Shown here one piece after another: positions 26,963 through 37,500 of a stretch of DNA of 64,000 nucleotides (positions within the stretch are counted from its first letter, which is position 1; the number at the start of each line of letters is the position of its first letter). The stretch spans positions 62,001-126,000 of the forward strand of contig CAMVEX010000004.1 of the NCBI GenBank assembly GCA_947166625.1, in the 5' to 3' direction. The translations under genes and the position numbers were made by a program. The notes below the pieces were generated by a model. That model saw nothing but the letters and a program-made list of their open reading frames with translations, was not told the DNA's origin and did not search any database. Source of the stretch: an uncultured Clostridia bacterium (GTDB lineage: Bacteria; Bacillota; Clostridia; Oscillospirales; Acutalibacteraceae).

Positions 26963-27672
26963 AAATTTTTCCTGCGATAGATCTTGTTTCGGGCAAGGCG
27001 GTCAGGCTTTATAAGGGCGATTATTCGCTTATGACGGTTTACAGCGAAAATCCCGCCGAGGTCGCCCGCGATTTTGTGAAATGCGGAGCGGGCCATATAC
27101 ACATAGTCGATCTTGAAGGCGCGAAGGACGGCGCCACTCCGAATTTTGAGACGGTCTGCAAAATTAAAGCCGAGAGCGGTCTATTTTGTGAGATAGGCGG
27201 AGGCATCCGCTCTATGGAAACGGTCAAAAAATATCTCGGTGCGGGGATAGACCGAGTGATACTCGGCACCGCGGCGGTCTCCGATGAAGAATTCCTTGAC
27301 CGCGTTTGCGCCGATTATGCCGACAGGCTTGCCGTCTCCGTTGATATCAAAGACGGCTGTGTGGCTGTCAAAGGCTGGCTTGAAAGCTCCGGCATAGAGG
27401 CGCTTGAATTCTGTGAAAAAATGCAGGCAAAGGGAGTGAAAACTCTTATCTGCACCGATATTTCAAAGGACGGCGCCATGCAGGGCATAAATCTCGCTCT
27501 TTACAAAGAACTGTCCGACAGATTTGATATGAATATCACGGCGTCGGGCGGAGTTTCTTCGATAGAGGATGTAGAAAAACTGGCGCGCATGAATCTTTAC
27601 GGGGCTATAATCGGCAAGGCGTATTATACCGGAACGATAGACCTTGCCCGGGCTGTTGAGGTGGCGGAATGA
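26959..27672 (+). CDS. hisA: ProFAR isomerase
   Basis: 237 residues, TIM barrel. FPAIDLVSGKAVRLYKGDY opens with the catalytic Asp, and the phosphate loops EIGGGIRSMETVKKYL and TASGGVSSIEDVEKL are present. It isomerises ProFAR to PRFAR. Overlaps hisF by four bases. Confidence 0.95.
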   Translation: MKIFPAIDLVSGKAVRLYKGDYSLMTVYSENPAEVARDFVKCGAGHIHIVDLEGAKDGATPNFETVCKIKAESGLFCEIGGGIRSMETVKKYLGAGIDRVILGTAAVSDEEFLDRVCADYADRLAVSVDIKDGCVAVKGWLESSGIEALEFCEKMQAKGVKTLICTDISKDGAMQGINLALYKELSDRFDMNITASGGVSSIEDVEKLARMNLYGAIIGKAYYTGTIDLARAVEVAE

Positions 27673-28445
27673 TCACAAAAAGAATAATTCCCTGCCTCGA
27701 TGTAAAAAACGGCAGGGTAGTCAAGGGCATAAATTTTGAAAATCTGGGCGATGTCGATTCGCCGGTAAGGCTCGCGGAGTATTACAGCAGGTGCGGAGCC
27801 GACGAGCTTGTGTTTTATGATATTACCGCCTCCGCGGAGGGCAGGGAGCTTTTTACCGATATTCTTTGCAAAACCGCGGAAAAAGTTTTTATTCCTCTCA
27901 CGGTCGGCGGAGGAATAAACACCGTTGAGGATTTTGACCGCGTGCTCAAATGCGGAGCGGATAAGGTCAGCGTGAATTCGGGAGCCATCAGAAATCCCGA
28001 TCTCATAGGTCAGGCGGCGAAGCTTTACGGAGATCAGTGCGTCGTCATTTCCGCAGATGTCAAAAGAGTTGACGGAGTTTTTCGCGTGTTTGCCAAGGGC
28101 GGCAGAGAAAATACGGGAATGGAAGCCATAGAATGGATCCGCCGCTGTGTCGGAAACGGCGCGGGCGAAGTGGTCCTTAATTCCATTGATACGGACGGAG
28201 TGAAAAAGGGCTTCGATCTTGAAATGCTCGAAAAGGTCTGCGACGCCGTGAGCGTGCCCGTCATTGCTTCGGGCGGAGCGGGTTGTGCGGATGATTTTAT
28301 CACCCTTTTCAAAACCCTTCCGAAGGTTGATGCGGGGCTCGCCGCTTCGATTTTTCATTTCGGAGAGGTCGGCATAGGCGAGCTTAAAAAGAAAATGGCG
28401 GAGAACGGGATTCCCTGCCGGATACAGGAGAACGGTAATGTTTGA
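27669..28445 (+). CDS. hisF: Imidazole glycerol phosphate synthase, cyclase subunit
   Basis: 258 residues, TIM barrel paralogue of His[37 protein letters not shown] and [12 protein letters not shown] are the family motifs. It makes IGP and AICAR from PRFAR. Overlaps hisIE by eight bases. Confidence 0.96.
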   Translation: MITKRIIPCLDVKNGRVVKGINFENLGDVDSPVRLAEYYSRCGADELVFYDITASAEGRELFTDILCKTAEKVFIPLTVGGGINTVEDFDRVLKCGADKVSVNSGAIRNPDLIGQAAKLYGDQCVVISADVKRVDGVFRVFAKGGRENTGMEAIEWIRRCVGNGAGEVVLNSIDTDGVKKGFDLEMLEKVCDAVSVPVIASGGAGCADDFITLFKTLPKVDAGLAASIFHFGEVGIGELKKKMAENGIPCRIQENGNV

Positions 28446-29097
28446 TATTGATAATCTTAAATTTGATGAAAAAGGTCTTATCCCCGCAATAGTCGTCGAT
28501 TCGGTTTCAAAAAAGGTGCTGACTCTCGCTTATATGAACAGAGAAAGCCTCAGAATATCCATCGAAAAAGGGCTCACCTGCTTCTGGTCGAGATCGCGGC
28601 AGGGGCTTTGGCTCAAGGGCGAAACAAGCGGAAATTATCAGCATATAGTTTCGATCACCACGGATTGCGACGCGGATGCTCTCGTTGTGACCGTTGAGCC
28701 CGAAGGCCCCGCTTGCCACAAGGGCGCTTTCTCCTGCTTCAATGATACGGTGTATGAAAGCGATTCTCTCAGCGAGTTTTCTCTCGAAGGTCTGCTTGAG
28801 CTTATAAGAGACAGAAAAACGGAGAAGAAAGAGGGGAGCTACACCACCTATCTATTTGAAAAAGGGCTTGACAAAATCCTTAAAAAAGTCGGCGAAGAAT
28901 CTACCGAGGTCATCATCGCTGCCAAGGATAACGATAAAAAAGAGACAATATATGAAATCGCCGATCTCACTTATCATATAATGGTTTTGATGGTCGAGGC
29001 GGGCATTTCTATCGAGGATATCCATAAGGAGCTTGCCTCACGCCACGTGATAGATAAAAAAATCAAGCAGGAAAAAATGGCGAGCGACAGCGATTGA
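28438..29097 (+). CDS. hisIE: Bifunctional phosphoribosyl-AMP cyclohydrolase / phosphoribosyl-ATP pyrophosphatase
   Basis: 219 residues. The N-terminal HisI domain has [30 protein letters not shown] and the zinc-binding DCDADALVV. The C-terminal HisE domain (about residues 118-205) has the MazG-like helices [14 protein letters not shown] and [13 protein letters not shown]. It does steps two and three of the pathway. Last gene of the operon; a strong terminator follows. Confidence 0.96.
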   Translation: MFDIDNLKFDEKGLIPAIVVDSVSKKVLTLAYMNRESLRISIEKGLTCFWSRSRQGLWLKGETSGNYQHIVSITTDCDADALVVTVEPEGPACHKGAFSCFNDTVYESDSLSEFSLEGLLELIRDRKTEKKEGSYTTYLFEKGLDKILKKVGEESTEVIIAAKDNDKKETIYEIADLTYHIMVLMVEAGISIEDIHKELASRHVIDKKIKQEKMASDSD

Positions 29098-29114
29098 TTC
29101 AGATATGATAAAAA

Positions 29115-29151
29115 ACTCACGGAGCGGATCTGCCCCGTGAGTTGCGTTTTT
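29115..29151. terminator. Terminator between hisIE and the convergent MATE gene
   Basis: Perfect 8-bp stem (29115-29122 with 29135-29142), 12-base loop, then a T run on the plus strand; an A run on the other side makes it usable in both directions. Confidence 0.85.
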
Positions 29152-30532
29152 ATACCGCCTGCGCCCTTTGGGCGTCGGCTTTTTTTGCCTTTTTCATCAC
29201 TTTTCGGTTGATCACTATGTAGCATATCGCCTGCATCAGGCAGGTGCCTATCCACGAAACGGGGTAGGAGGCGAAAAGGAAGGTCATATCTCTGCGGTAG
29301 GGGAATATAAAATATATCCACAGTATTCTCAGACCGACCGTGCCCACTATTGAGATTATCATCGGCACGCTCGAATATCCCATCCCCCTCATCGCTCCGG
29401 GCAGGCAGTCCATATAACCGCATAGGAAATATGTGAGAGTGGTGAGCGTGAGCACCTCCATACCGTATTCGATAACGGTTTGATCGGGAGAATATATGCT
29501 GATAATCTGCGGGCCGAAAAAGAAAGCTATCGAGCCTATTGCGAAGCAGAAGACGGTTTCGAGTATCAGAGAATCCTTCAACACTCTGTGAAGACGGTCG
29601 TATTTGCCCGCGCCGAGATTCTGGCTCGTGAAGGTCATGCACCCCTGAGTTATGGCGTTGGCGGCGGCGTAGATGAAGCCGAAAACATTGTGGGCGGCGG
29701 TGTAGCCCGCCATGGCGTATTCGCCGAATGAATTGACGCTTGATTGAAGCAGCACATTTGAGAAGTTTATCGCCGCTGCCTGTATTCCCGCCGGCAGACC
29801 GATGGCAAAAATCTTTTGCATTATCCTGAAGTTTATTTTGAGACGCGAGGGGTGGAGGCGGTATTCCTCGGGGCATTTGAGAAGGGTGATTATGACAAGC
29901 AGGCATGAGAGCGCCTGCGAAATGACGGTAGCTATCGCAACTCCCGAAACTCCCATTGAAAACACCGTTACAAAAAGAATATTCAGCCCCGCGTTTACAG
30001 CGCCCGAAATCACAAGGAAGATCATCGGCCTTCTCGTGTCTCCTACCGCTCTCAATATCGCCGCTCCGAAATTATACACCATAAAAACGGGAGTGCCGAG
30101 AAAGTATATTTTCATATATGTGACGGACATATCTATGATGCCCGCGGGCGTATCCATCAGAGTGAGAGCGGTGCGTGTGAGCACCCTTCCGATAAACAGC
30201 ATTGCGACCCCTGCAATAAGGGCGGTCATTATCGCCGTGTGAACGACCTCGCTCATTTTTTTATAATCGTTTCTCGCAAAATACCTTGCGGCGCATACAT
30301 TCGCTCCGAGCGATACTCCCACAAAAACATTCACAAACAGATATATTATCGCGGTCGTCGCTCCGACGGCGGCAAGAGAATCATGCCCCGCAAAACGCCC
30401 CACTACGATCAGATCCACCGCATTAAAAAGCAGCTGCAATATCGTCGAGAGCATGAGAGGCACGGCAAACGAGATTATCTTCGGCATCAGCGAGCCGTTA
30501 AGCATATCTATTTCGTATTTATTCCTGCTCAA
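29150..30532 (-). CDS. MATE family efflux transporter
   Basis: 460 residues, 12 membrane helices of the MatE type. PLMLSTILQLLFNAVDLIVVG and GVSLGANVCAARYFA open the two halves. The family uses Na+ or H+ to export drugs or metabolites; the substrate is unknown. A TTG at 30532 is chosen because AGGTAAAG stands 4-7 bases before it. An in-frame TTG 30 bases earlier would add ten basic residues but has no ribosome site. Confidence 0.88.
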   Translation of the reverse strand: MSRNKYEIDMLNGSLMPKIISFAVPLMLSTILQLLFNAVDLIVVGRFAGHDSLAAVGATTAIIYLFVNVFVGVSLGANVCAARYFARNDYKKMSEVVHTAIMTALIAGVAMLFIGRVLTRTALTLMDTPAGIIDMSVTYMKIYFLGTPVFMVYNFGAAILRAVGDTRRPMIFLVISGAVNAGLNILFVTVFSMGVSGVAIATVISQALSCLLVIITLLKCPEEYRLHPSRLKINFRIMQKIFAIGLPAGIQAAAINFSNVLLQSSVNSFGEYAMAGYTAAHNVFGFIYAAANAITQGCMTFTSQNLGAGKYDRLHRVLKDSLILETVFCFAIGSIAFFFGPQIISIYSPDQTVIEYGMEVLTLTTLTYFLCGYMDCLPGAMRGMGYSSVPMIISIVGTVGLRILWIYFIFPYRRDMTFLFASYPVSWIGTCLMQAICYIVINRKVMKKAKKADAQRAQAV

Positions 30533-30612
30533 AATCTTTACCTGTCTTTCTTTTAACCGCAATTGTTATAACATAATTGAGCAAAATTGTGAATATCAAA
30601 TTTGCACAAGAA

Positions 30613-30635
30613 AAATCCCGCCTCAGGCGGGATTT
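30613..30635 (-). terminator. Terminator after the aldo/keto reductase gene
   Basis: Perfect 10-bp stem (30613-30622 with 30626-30635), three-base loop, followed by T5 on the minus strand. Confidence 0.8.
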
Positions 30636-30670
30636 GTAGATAATATTTTGAGGCCCTGTTTGACGCGATC

Positions 30671-31789
30671 TCATTCCTCCATCGGCAGGCAGGATTTAAG
30701 GATGTTGCTTATGGGCAGATGCTGCGGGCAGGCGTCGCGGCACTGCTCGCATTCTATGCAGTCGCTCGCTCTGCCTTTGCCTTCAACGGCGCTCTCATAG
30801 GCTGCTTTGCCGCCGTCCGCCGAGGGCTTCCTCGTCTCGCTGTTTTTGACCGCAAAAATCTCGGGGATGGCTATATTCATCGGGCATCCCTCAACGCAGT
30901 AGCGGCAGGCGGTGCATTTGATGGATTCATCCGCGAGCAGTATTTTTCTCACATTTTCGATGACGGTGAGTTCATTTTCGCCGAGCGGCCTGAAATCCTT
31001 CATATATGAGAGATTATCCTCGACCTGGGCGATGTTTGACATACCGGAGAGAACGGTGATTATCCCGTCAAGCGACGCCGCGAATCTGATTGCCCACGAT
31101 GCGAAAGAGGCGTTCGGATCCGCTTTGAGGAATTCCTCTTTTACCTTGTCGGAGGGGTTTGCGAGCGCGCCTCCCTTTACGGGCTCCATTACCGTCACGG
31201 AAACTCCGTGTTTTCTTGCGATCTCATAGCATTCCCTTGAAGCCACTCCCGGATTTTCCCAATCCGCGTAGTTTATCTGGAGCTGGATGAAATCCACATC
31301 GGGATGAAGGGTGAGAAGCTCATCGAGAAGGGCTGGATCGGAATGGAAAGAAAAGCCGTAATATCTGATAAGCCCATTTGCCTTTTGCTCCTTGACAAAA
31401 TCCCAAAGATGATATTCATCATATTTTTTGTAATTGTTGCGCTGGAGCGAATGGAGCAGATAATAATCGAAATACCCGGCGCCCGTCCTTTCGAGGCTGG
31501 TGTAAAACTGCTGCTTTGCGCTCGCTTCGTCGGTGCATTGCATCCATGCGTTTATCTTTGAGGCGAGGGTATAGCTTTCTCTCGGATAGCGGTCAACGAG
31601 CGCCGCTTTTGTCGCGACCTCAGATCCTTCATAAACATAAGCGGTGTCAAAATAAGTGCCGCCTGCGGCGATGAATTTATCCACCATTTCGCAGGTTTCC
31701 TCAATGTTTATCTCTCCGCTTTCGAGCTTGGGCAGGCGCATAAGCCCGAATCCGAGCTTGAATATCTCTTTCCCGAAATAATCCGACAT
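30671..31789 (-). CDS. Aldo/keto reductase with C-terminal 4Fe-4S ferredoxin domain
   Basis: 372 residues. The TIM barrel (1-280) keeps the AKR tetrad: Asp and Tyr in FDTAYVYEG, Lys in LASKINAW, His in YYLLHSLQ. The C-terminal 90 residues carry two clusters, CTACRYCVEGCP and CIECEQCRDACP. This fused form is common in anaerobes, where it may take electrons from ferredoxin; the substrate is unknown. The ATG at 31789 follows AAAGGGAAAA; an ATG 33 bases earlier has no ribosome site. Confidence 0.9.
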   Translation of the reverse strand: MSDYFGKEIFKLGFGLMRLPKLESGEINIEETCEMVDKFIAAGGTYFDTAYVYEGSEVATKAALVDRYPRESYTLASKINAWMQCTDEASAKQQFYTSLERTGAGYFDYYLLHSLQRNNYKKYDEYHLWDFVKEQKANGLIRYYGFSFHSDPALLDELLTLHPDVDFIQLQINYADWENPGVASRECYEIARKHGVSVTVMEPVKGGALANPSDKVKEEFLKADPNASFASWAIRFAASLDGIITVLSGMSNIAQVEDNLSYMKDFRPLGENELTVIENVRKILLADESIKCTACRYCVEGCPMNIAIPEIFAVKNSETRKPSADGGKAAYESAVEGKGRASDCIECEQCRDACPQHLPISNILKSCLPMEE

Positions 31790-31927
31790 AAATTTATTTT
31801 CCCTTTCGTTTTTATCCGTCATTTTTGAAAAGCGGCGGATTGTTTATTTTCTGTCAAAGCAATGAAATAATAACATCTGGCGATATAAAAATCAAGCTGT
31901 GCTTAATTCTGAAAACTTTATGTTCTT

Positions 31928-34264
31928 TTATGCCTCTTTCATTCTTTCCGCTATCGCGAGCTCAAGAGCGGCGGGAAGCGAGCATTTTGGCAGAGCTTCA
32001 AGGATTTCTTCCGCGGTGTTTGCCTTGCGAAGACGGGTAACATAAGGCTTCATTTTGAGTATATTATTCTTTTGCCAGCGTGACATCAGATTTATCAGGA
32101 TCTCTTTCGGATCCTCCTTTTGCGGCATTTTTACATTTTCAACGCAGGCGGTGATTTCGCCGTCGGAATGATCAAGTATGATATCGTCATTCTCGATATC
32201 CTTGAATATCAGCCTGTATTTTCTGCCCTGCGGGATCACGGAGCGGTCGCCTTCGGTAATGATTTTGACGGTGATTTTGTTTTGCACCTCATCGTATGAA
32301 TTCATAAAAGTCGTTTTTGCGGTATGCTGCTCAAAATCCGTTTTGCCGTTGTCCTCATACATTGTGAAACTGCCGTTCCCTTTGAAAACGAGGATATCGA
32401 GATTTACGGGATTCGCGCAGGTATTCCCTTCATCCGCCGAGAAAGGGATGACGGAGCCCGCCTTTGCCAAAACGGGCATATCGTAAAGCTCGCGGTTCAG
32501 GCAGATCATTTGATTTCCCCTGTATCTCTGCAGGGTGAATATATCGACCCATTCGCCCTCCGGGATCCAGGCTCCGACCCTTGCCAGCCCCATTTTTTTA
32601 TCGAGCCTGCTCGTGATCGGGCACACTGTGAGCTGATCGCCGAATTTATATTGATTCGGCACGGAATAGGCGTTTTTCTCTTCGGGATAGGTGTAATACA
32701 TAGGCTCGCAGACGGCGATCCCCTCGCTGTGATAGATTCTGTCAAGAGAATAGATATACGGGATGAGTCTGTGTCTCAGACGAAGCCATTTCTTTGCGCT
32801 TTCGCACACATCCTTGCGGTATTTCCACGGCTCCTTGCCGAGGAATTCAAGATTGCTCGAATGAAGGCGGAGGATCGGAGAGAATGCGCCGAACTGGATC
32901 CAGCGCAGATACAGCTCATCATCCCTGTACCCCATCATGTGGCCTCCGATATCGTGGCTCCACCATCCGTAGCCGACATTTGCCGCAGTCGATGTGAAAT
33001 ACGGCTGAAAATCAAGCACCTGCCATCTCACAAAGGTGTCTCCCGAAAATCCGAGAGGGTAGGCGTGCGAGCCTACTCCGCCGTAGCGCGAGAGAATGAG
33101 AGGAATGTCGCCGCCCTCGGCGTTGTCAAGATAATGGTAGTGATTCAGAGCGATAAGGGGATCGAGCCCGTCAACATTCGAGCGCTTACCTTGCTGCCAG
33201 TCTATCCACCAGAATCCCACTCCGTCTTTTTCATACGGCTTATGTATGATGTCAAAATATGAATTCCAGAATTCGTCGCCCGAGCAGCGGAATTTCACAT
33301 CCTCGCCGCTTTTCGGGTCGATTCCGTTTGCCTTTGCCATCGGCTCATACATATCCTCATATTTCCTGACCCCGTCGGCAGGGTGAAGGTTGAGCGTGAC
33401 TTTGAGATTTCTTTCCTTAAGCTGTCTGAGGAAATCTCTGTAATCGGGAAACAGCTCCGTATTCCAGCTGTAGCCCGTCCATCCGTTCATATCAAGCCCG
33501 AATTTTTTCTTGATATCGACCCAGTGCCAATCCATATCCACCGTCGCTACGGTCAGAGGGATATCCTCCTGCGCAAATCTGTCCATGAGCGAGAGGTATT
33601 CCTTATCGGTGTATGCGTGATACCTGCTCCACCACACTCCGAGCGCGTATCTCGGGACGAGGGGCGAAGGGGAGCTGATGGAATAAAATGCCTGCATCGT
33701 GGCTCTGTAATCCTTGCCGAAGGCAAAAACATAATAATCCCTGCCCTTGCCGCGCGGCTTGAAACGGCCGTTTTTATCAATCAGAAAGCTTTTACTGTCA
33801 TCAAAGAGGAACGCTCCCTTTTCTGTTATGAAGCCGTCGGAGAGCTTTACTCTGCCCAAACTGCCGTCGAGAGTGCGCGCGGTGCCTTTGAGATTTTTCT
33901 GCTCTCCGAAAACAAGCTCCTCTGCTTCTTCTTCATCGGGCTCTTCGCCGCTTGCGCGTTTCGCTTCCTTTTCCGCCTCCGCTTTGCTTCCTTCGAGTAT
34001 TACGCTGTAAGGCACCTTGTTTTTGATCGTGAGCAGTATATCCTCGGTCTGAACGAGAATGTATTTTCCGCTTTGCTCCGTCTCCATTTTCCCGGCGGGA
34101 AATCTGCGGTATTTTACGGCGCAGCTCGCCTCATCTGTGAATTCGCCCGTTTCTATCCTCAAAAGCCGCGAGCTTAAATATGTGATCCTCACATCACCTA
34201 TCTGCCTTATCTGCTCCTTATCGGCGGCGGGATCGTATTTTGCGATCAATGAAGGCTTCAGCAT
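31928..34264 (-). CDS. Glycoside hydrolase family 31 (alpha-glucosidase/alpha-xylosidase type)
   Basis: 778 residues, no signal peptide, so probably cytoplasmic. An N-terminal beta domain is followed by the catalytic barrel with ATVDMDWHWVD, the nucleophile motif FWWIDWQQG (D355) and the acid/base GFSGDTFVRWQ (D409). WWSHDIGGHMMGY and RWIQFGAFSPILRLHSS are also family motifs. A highly charged insert rich in Glu, Lys and Ala lies at about residues 93-120. The last 50 residues form an added helical tail. The exact linkage cleaved cannot be told from sequence. ATG after GGAGG. Confidence 0.9.
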   Translation of the reverse strand: MLKPSLIAKYDPAADKEQIRQIGDVRITYLSSRLLRIETGEFTDEASCAVKYRRFPAGKMETEQSGKYILVQTEDILLTIKNKVPYSVILEGSKAEAEKEAKRASGEEPDEEEAEELVFGEQKNLKGTARTLDGSLGRVKLSDGFITEKGAFLFDDSKSFLIDKNGRFKPRGKGRDYYVFAFGKDYRATMQAFYSISSPSPLVPRYALGVWWSRYHAYTDKEYLSLMDRFAQEDIPLTVATVDMDWHWVDIKKKFGLDMNGWTGYSWNTELFPDYRDFLRQLKERNLKVTLNLHPADGVRKYEDMYEPMAKANGIDPKSGEDVKFRCSGDEFWNSYFDIIHKPYEKDGVGFWWIDWQQGKRSNVDGLDPLIALNHYHYLDNAEGGDIPLILSRYGGVGSHAYPLGFSGDTFVRWQVLDFQPYFTSTAANVGYGWWSHDIGGHMMGYRDDELYLRWIQFGAFSPILRLHSSNLEFLGKEPWKYRKDVCESAKKWLRLRHRLIPYIYSLDRIYHSEGIAVCEPMYYTYPEEKNAYSVPNQYKFGDQLTVCPITSRLDKKMGLARVGAWIPEGEWVDIFTLQRYRGNQMICLNRELYDMPVLAKAGSVIPFSADEGNTCANPVNLDILVFKGNGSFTMYEDNGKTDFEQHTAKTTFMNSYDEVQNKITVKIITEGDRSVIPQGRKYRLIFKDIENDDIILDHSDGEITACVENVKMPQKEDPKEILINLMSRWQKNNILKMKPYVTRLRKANTAEEILEALPKCSLPAALELAIAERMKEA

Positions 34265-34293
34265 TTTTCTTCCTCCTCTGCTTTTCTGTTAAT

Positions 34294-34322
34294 AAATTAT
34301 CACATAAGCAAAATGTTTGCAA
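34294..34322 (-). promoter_or_regulatory. Promoter of the GH31 gene
   Basis: Minus strand TTGCAA (34322-34317), 17 bases, TAATTT (34299-34294). The -10 matches four of six. Confidence 0.5.
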
Positions 34323-34397
34323 GAGCAATCCGACGGAATCCTGATATTCGGAATTTGAATTTATTAAACTTATGGTATAAAAATTTCGGCATAGCTC

Positions 34398-34426
34398 TTG
34401 CATTTGCACTCGGTATAGTATATAAT
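34398..34426 (+). promoter_or_regulatory. Promoter of the giant repeat-protein gene
   Basis: TTGCAT (34398-34403), 17 bases, TATAAT (34421-34426). The leader is about 70 bases, ending in AGGGGG before the ATG. With the GH31 promoter this fills the 239-base divergent gap. Confidence 0.8.
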
Positions 34427-34503
34427 TATTTTGTATAACTGTACTACGGCGAAGTGTATGAGAATATGAATGTAAACCCGAAACATCTTTAGGGGGTAAT
34501 ACC

Positions 34504-37500
34504 ATGAAAAGAACGGGAAAATTCATCGCAGTAATCCTGGCGGCGGCTGTCATCTTCGGCTCCTGTGTAACGGGGCTTCCGGGATTTTTGCAGATCACTG
34601 CGTCCGCTCTCGGCATAAGCAAACCTGCGAGCGTGCGAAGCAGCGATCTCACCTTTATCGTGCCGGAGGCGATCTATCTTTATCCCGATGCGCGTTCGTG
34701 GAATACGAGCGTTGCTTCGCCGTTCCAATATTATGTCAACAATAATCAGGACGGGTCCGTTACGGCAGAGGCATCGCAGACGACCGGTAAAATTTATTAT
34801 TCTCTCAGCGGAGCGGGCAACGCGACCGTTTCTTACACATTCCTTTCAAAGGATATGACCGCGATAAGCGGCGGCTCGGTCAATTTGAGCAGCACTACGG
34901 TGACAAACGGTTCTTATGTCAATATCACCGGCGGCGCCTCGCCTTCGCTCGCCTCAAATGTTACCGGCTGTTATCTCCAATGGTGCATTTCCTTCACCGA
35001 TAACGGAGTGGCAAAAAAAGCTTACGCATATTCCTATGTCTATAAACCCTACACCGTGCCTATCGCTGCGGCGGCTCTGGCAGGCACGGGCACCTCAAGC
35101 GGCGCCAACTGGGCAGGCTCGCTCACCTGGCTCTCGGGTATGCACAGCATTATCGAGGGCGGTATGCCCGATTATTCAAACTCATCTTCGCTTGACAGCT
35201 ATGAAGAAAATAACTATCTGAAATTCACCGAATTTTCTTCATTCGCTTCCCCGTCCAATACTGCTTATGTCGGCGGTACCGCTGTCACGAGCACCACAAG
35301 GGGCGTCAGCTCATCGAGCTGGGTCGACCACGATACATCAAGGCCGGGCGATATGCGCTATGTTTCATACGCCAATACATCGGGCACTCCCAAGAGCTTC
35401 GCTTATGTCCTTATTGAGGATAACAGAAAGCCGACTTCTTACAATAACAGCGGCAGCGACACTACTCAAAACTGGGGTATAAGAAACACAACCTATGCCG
35501 AATACCGCGGCAACAATGTGGATATCGTTACAAAATCCGTGGCGAAGTCCATAGGCGATATTTATATCGATACCAGCCGATATACCAATCTCAATCAGAT
35601 CCCCAATCTCAGCGTAGGACTTGCCGTTACAATGGATAAGGGCTGTAAGGACGGTACGGGACGCTGGTGGATGGCTGATATATCCGAAACGGCGTTTGAT
35701 CACAGAAGCACCTGGTTTAAGACCGATGAAGACGGACTGAGACCCGCCGCTATGGAGAGAGACTATATCTTCGCGGGTCAGGGCAGCGATTGGCATACAA
35801 GAAGCTATGACACAAACGAGGGCCTCAGATACGCGGGCTCGTGGAATCGCTCTCTTATGAATACCGCCGGCGCCACTTCCCAGATGTATTATGTAAAATC
35901 CCTTTACGGCAACAGCGAAAAGAGCGCGGGCAGAAACTATGACGCCAACGCGGTCGGCTATGTCGGTCTCCGCGCCGAATACTACAATAAGACCTATCTT
36001 CGCGCGGCGGTCCAGTATGCCGTTAAAAAGATGGCGGCGTTCGGCGTCAACGGAGTCAGCGGCAGCGATTTGACAAGCTGTTATTTTGACGCGGACAGCA
36101 ATTATAAATGGACTGCTTTTCAGACCGCGTTTACGGCGGCTTACAAAGCGCTCACCCTTGTTGACGGCTCGATCCAAAACCCCGATGTTCTCTCAAATAA
36201 TCTCTATAACGCGATCAACGCCCTTTGCACATATTATGAATTTGACGCGAACGGCGGCACTCTTTCGATGCCTCAGAACGGTTATGTGACCGTAGGCGCC
36301 AATCAGTACGCTTCTGTTGTTCCCGCAGTCACCGCCTCACGTCAGGGCTACACCTTCAAGGGCTGGAGCACAGACCCCGATTGCGATCCGTCAAACGCGC
36401 TCACAGGCAATATTCAGGTGGGCTACAACAATAAAATTTACGCGATATGGAAGGCGAATTCCTACTTTATATCATTTATCACGAATTCTTCCGAAACGAT
36501 CATACCCAACCAGATCCTTGATTACGGTCAGCCGATAGTCAGACCGGCCGACCCCGTCAGAACAGGTTACACCTTTACGGGCTGGGAGCCCGAAATCCCG
36601 GCGACCATGCCTTACAGCAACGTAACCGTTACCGCTCAGTGGTCTGTCAATCAATACACCATCTCGTTCAATACCGGGGACGGAGCCACGCAGATTTCAC
36701 CTATAACTCAGGATTACGATACCGACATCATTCCGCCCGCATCTCCTGAAAGGACGGGCTATACCTTCGCAGGCTGGTCTCCCGCGCTCCCGTCAAAAAT
36801 GCCGGCTTATAACAAAACTCATAACGCGCTCTGGAATGTGAATATCTACAGCGTCACCTATGATTCAAACGGCGGCTCGGCTGTTCCCGTGAGCTATATC
36901 GCCTATGACGCCAATATCACTTCCCCCGCGCCTTCGAGGACGGGCTATCACTTCAACGGCTGGACCTACAGAGACGCCGATAATAATATTTACAGCGGCT
37001 CGACCATGCCGGCTTATAACCTCACCGCAACGGCAAACTGGAGCAAGGAATCTTATACGATCACTTACAATTCCGCCGGCGGCACGGAAATCGCTCCGCG
37101 TACCTTTGAATATGAAGCCGCGATCACTCTTCCCGCCGATCCGGTAAAGACAGGTTACAATTTCGCGGGCTGGGTATATACCGATTCCTCCGATAATGTT
37201 TACAGCGGCTCAACAATGCCTGCTTACAACCTTACGGCTACGGCTCAGTGGAACGCCAAGATTCATACCATCAGATTCTTTGACGGCGAAACCCTGCTTG
37301 ACAGTCAGACTTTGCCCTACGGCAGCGCGATCACCGCTCCCGATCCCGTTCCCGCGCAGGGAAAATATTTCACTTACTGGACCCCTGCCGTCCCCGCCGT
37401 GATGGAGGATGCCGATATTGATGTTTACGCCAACTGGGCGAATGAAACATATAATCTCATCTTCAACGAGAGCGGATATTCAAATCAGAGCGTTACCTAC

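Noticed and set aside
32324-33262. A 312-codon plus-strand frame opposite the GH31 gene
   Set aside because: Antisense shadow of a well-supported glycosidase; the sequence resembles no protein and has no ribosome site.
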